Shown here: piece after piece, positions 4,987 through 6,204 of the stretch
How the letters are laid out: each line of letters starts with the position of its first letter
Numbering within the stretch: position 1 is the first letter of the stretch
Assembly: GCA_964596775.1 (NCBI GenBank)
Contig: CAZQVN010000109.1
Coordinates: 1 to 6,204, forward strand
Source: CAZQVN01 sp964596775
Lineage (GTDB): Bacteria; Eisenbacteria; RBG-16-71-46; JABDJR01; JAWXBZ01
Length of the DNA: 6,204 nt
Reading direction: 5' to 3'
Made by a program: the position numbers and the translations under genes
The notes under the pieces: model-generated
Databases searched by the model: none
What the model was told of the DNA's origin: nothing
The model's input: the letters and a program-made list of their open reading frames with translations, nothing else

Positions 4987-6204
4987 CTATCGAGGCCAAG
5001 GCTGATTCCGAGAATAACAGTGAAGTCCACCACCGTCGTGGAGCAAGGCGAGCACGTCGACCTGCACGACCTTGCGGCCGGGAAACGCGCGCTCGAGAGC
5101 TTCCCGCGCACGTCGATCCCGATCCCGGTACGACTCCGGCATCCCCTCGCGCCAGAACCGGGCGGTCACGACCACGTCGTTGGCGATGATGAAGTTGAGA
5201 TATCCACCCGGCAGATAGAATTCGACGACATCACCTCGTTTCGCTCCTTCGAACCAGCTCCGCTCGTCCGCCGAGAGCGAATCATAATTCACGGTGGCTG
5301 TCATCGGCTCGGGCACGGGAACCCGCAGAATGCGAAACGGTCTCCCGGCCTCATCTCTCGCAGCTTCAAGAATACGGAAGTTCTCTTCCATCCGATCATA
5401 CGTCTCTCGAGTGACGGGACTCGCGTCCTTGTCCGCCTCGTCGACTTGGGCAAGGAGGATGGTGCGAGCGTCCGCGAAACGGGCGAAGACGTCCACGTGC
5501 CCGCCGGTACCTATCCCCCACCTGCCGTCCGGCAGTCGGCCCCAGCCTTCCTCGGCAGGACCATTCTTGAGCCACACGACGTTCGTGACGCCATGAACAC
5601 GCCGGTGCTCCCGTTCGATCTCGTCCCGAGTCCGAGTCGGGTTGCGTGCCAGCTCGACGGCTTCGACCAGCAGGAGCGTTCCCTGTCCATTGACCTGTCG
5701 TCCGCCCCCCTCGCTCACCAGAGGCGATTGGATGGTCGGCAACCCCATGTGCCTTGCGACCTCCCGGTCCATCGCTTCGATCGCGGGGAAAGGGTGGTCG
5801 TAACTGTAGTCGGCGATGGCAAGCTTCCCCTCTCCTGAGCGAAGGAAGTAGGGTCCCGGATCCTGGATTGCCCCGGCGGGCGTGGCGTAATAGAAGAAGC
5901 TCACCCTCGAAAGGTCCACGCCTTCGCGGACCAGGCGCTCGCGCAACCGCTCCTCGGCGGCGGCCTGAGACAGGCGATGAGGCCCGCGGAACGATACATC
6001 GTCGGCTGTAAGACTGCTGTATACGAGCTTGACCTTCACGCAGGGCGTGATGGCCCGCAACACATCAAGAGTGACGTCGGAGGCCGGCGGGCCCCCGAGC
6101 CAGCCTTTCTCGACCCAGCTCAGCCAGATGTACTCCTGGGGCTCGAACTCGCCGGGGGCCACGAAAGATGTATCCGCAGCGGACGCCCTGCACGCCGAGG
6201 CGGT
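4987..6204 (-). CDS. Agmatine deiminase / peptidylarginine deiminase family protein, probably exported (5' end outside window)
   Basis: At least 405 residues are visible; the frame runs off the right edge. Positions below count from the GTG at 6162. The guanidino-group-modifying fold is shown by WLSW (13-16), D101 in QDPGPYF, E151 in EGGGRQVNGQGT, H222 and D224 in GGHVDVFARF, and the nucleophile C382 in GGGLHC. These are the Asp, Glu, His, Asp and Cys of the family, which hydrolyses agmatine or arginine side chains to carbamoyl or citrulline products with ammonia release. The GTG is probably not the start: the 14 codons before it read TASAC then RASAADTSF, resembling a lipobox Cys or at least a signal-peptide end, so export is likely. 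That favours a peptidylarginine-deiminase-like role over cytosolic polyamine synthesis, but the substrate is unproven. The C-terminus is complete. Confidence 0.88.
   Translation of the reverse strand, partial: TASACRASAADTSFVAPGEFEPQEYIWLSWVEKGWLGGPPASDVTLDVLRAITPCVKVKLVYSSLTADDVSFRGPHRLSQAAAEERLRERLVREGVDLSRVSFFYYATPAGAIQDPGPYFLRSGEGKLAIADYSYDHPFPAIEAMDREVARHMGLPTIQSPLVSEGGGRQVNGQGTLLLVEAVELARNPTRTRDEIEREHRRVHGVTNVVWLKNGPAEEGWGRLPDGRWGIGTGGHVDVFARFADARTILLAQVDEADKDASPVTRETYDRMEENFRILEAARDEAGRPFRILRVPVPEPMTATVNYDSLSADERSWFEGAKRGDVVEFYLPGGYLNFIIANDVVVTARFWREGMPESYRDRDRRAREALERAFPGRKVVQVDVLALLHDGGGLHCYSRNQPWPR

Noticed and set aside
4657..5838. Plus-strand open frame of 393 codons
   Set aside because: It is antisense to the beta-lactamase and deiminase genes, both of which show intact catalytic motifs; no ribosome binding site or family pattern supports it.

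Overview
The window is 6.2 kb of GC-rich bacterial DNA. It carries seven confident protein genes plus one gene cut by the right edge, all on the minus strand, so transcription runs from right to left. The gene types (agmatine-deiminase-like enzyme, two unrelated VOC-fold proteins, a GNAT fusion, a methyltransferase-like membrane protein, a BrnT/BrnA toxin-antitoxin pair and an OXA beta-lactamase) and the high GC suggest a free-living soil or aquatic bacterium. Similar glyoxalase-like and NTF2/GNAT proteins are common in groups such as Gemmatimonadota or Acidobacteriota, but the sequence does not fix the taxon. No rRNA, tRNA, CRISPR array, insertion sequence or integrase was seen.

Right part (4177-6204): an agmatine-deiminase/peptidylarginine-deiminase family enzyme whose start lies beyond the edge. 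It is preceded by what looks like the end of an export (probably lipoprotein) signal. Only 21 nt after its stop comes a complete class D beta-lactamase closely resembling OXA-2, with STFK, YGN and KTG motifs intact but S-A-L in place of the usual S-x-V.

Middle (2288-4044): a PhnB-like VOC protein with a strong ribosome binding site, then a fusion of an NTF2/SnoaL-like domain to a GNAT acetyltransferase. These two are separated from each other and from the lactamase by gaps of about 95-130 nt and need not be one operon.

Left-centre (823-2210): a three-gene overlapping cluster, brnT (toxin, TTG start), brnA (ribbon-helix-helix antitoxin) and a secreted glyoxalase-like VOC protein whose GTG start overlaps the brnA stop as GTGA. 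The cluster is preceded by an AT-rich stretch with a perfect TATAAT box and nested inverted repeats, a likely autoregulated promoter/operator.

Left end (1-723): a small isoprenylcysteine-carboxyl-methyltransferase-like membrane protein followed by a convincing intrinsic terminator at 141-172. Bases 2-76 may be the tail of a convergent plus-strand gene, with weak support.

The genes do not form one obvious pathway; this looks like an accessory or loosely organised chromosomal region. The points most worth checking are the OXA-2-like enzyme with a changed motif and no visible cassette context, the glyoxalase-like gene fused translationally to a toxin-antitoxin operon, and the NTF2-GNAT fusion. 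No clear sign of an entirely new system was found.
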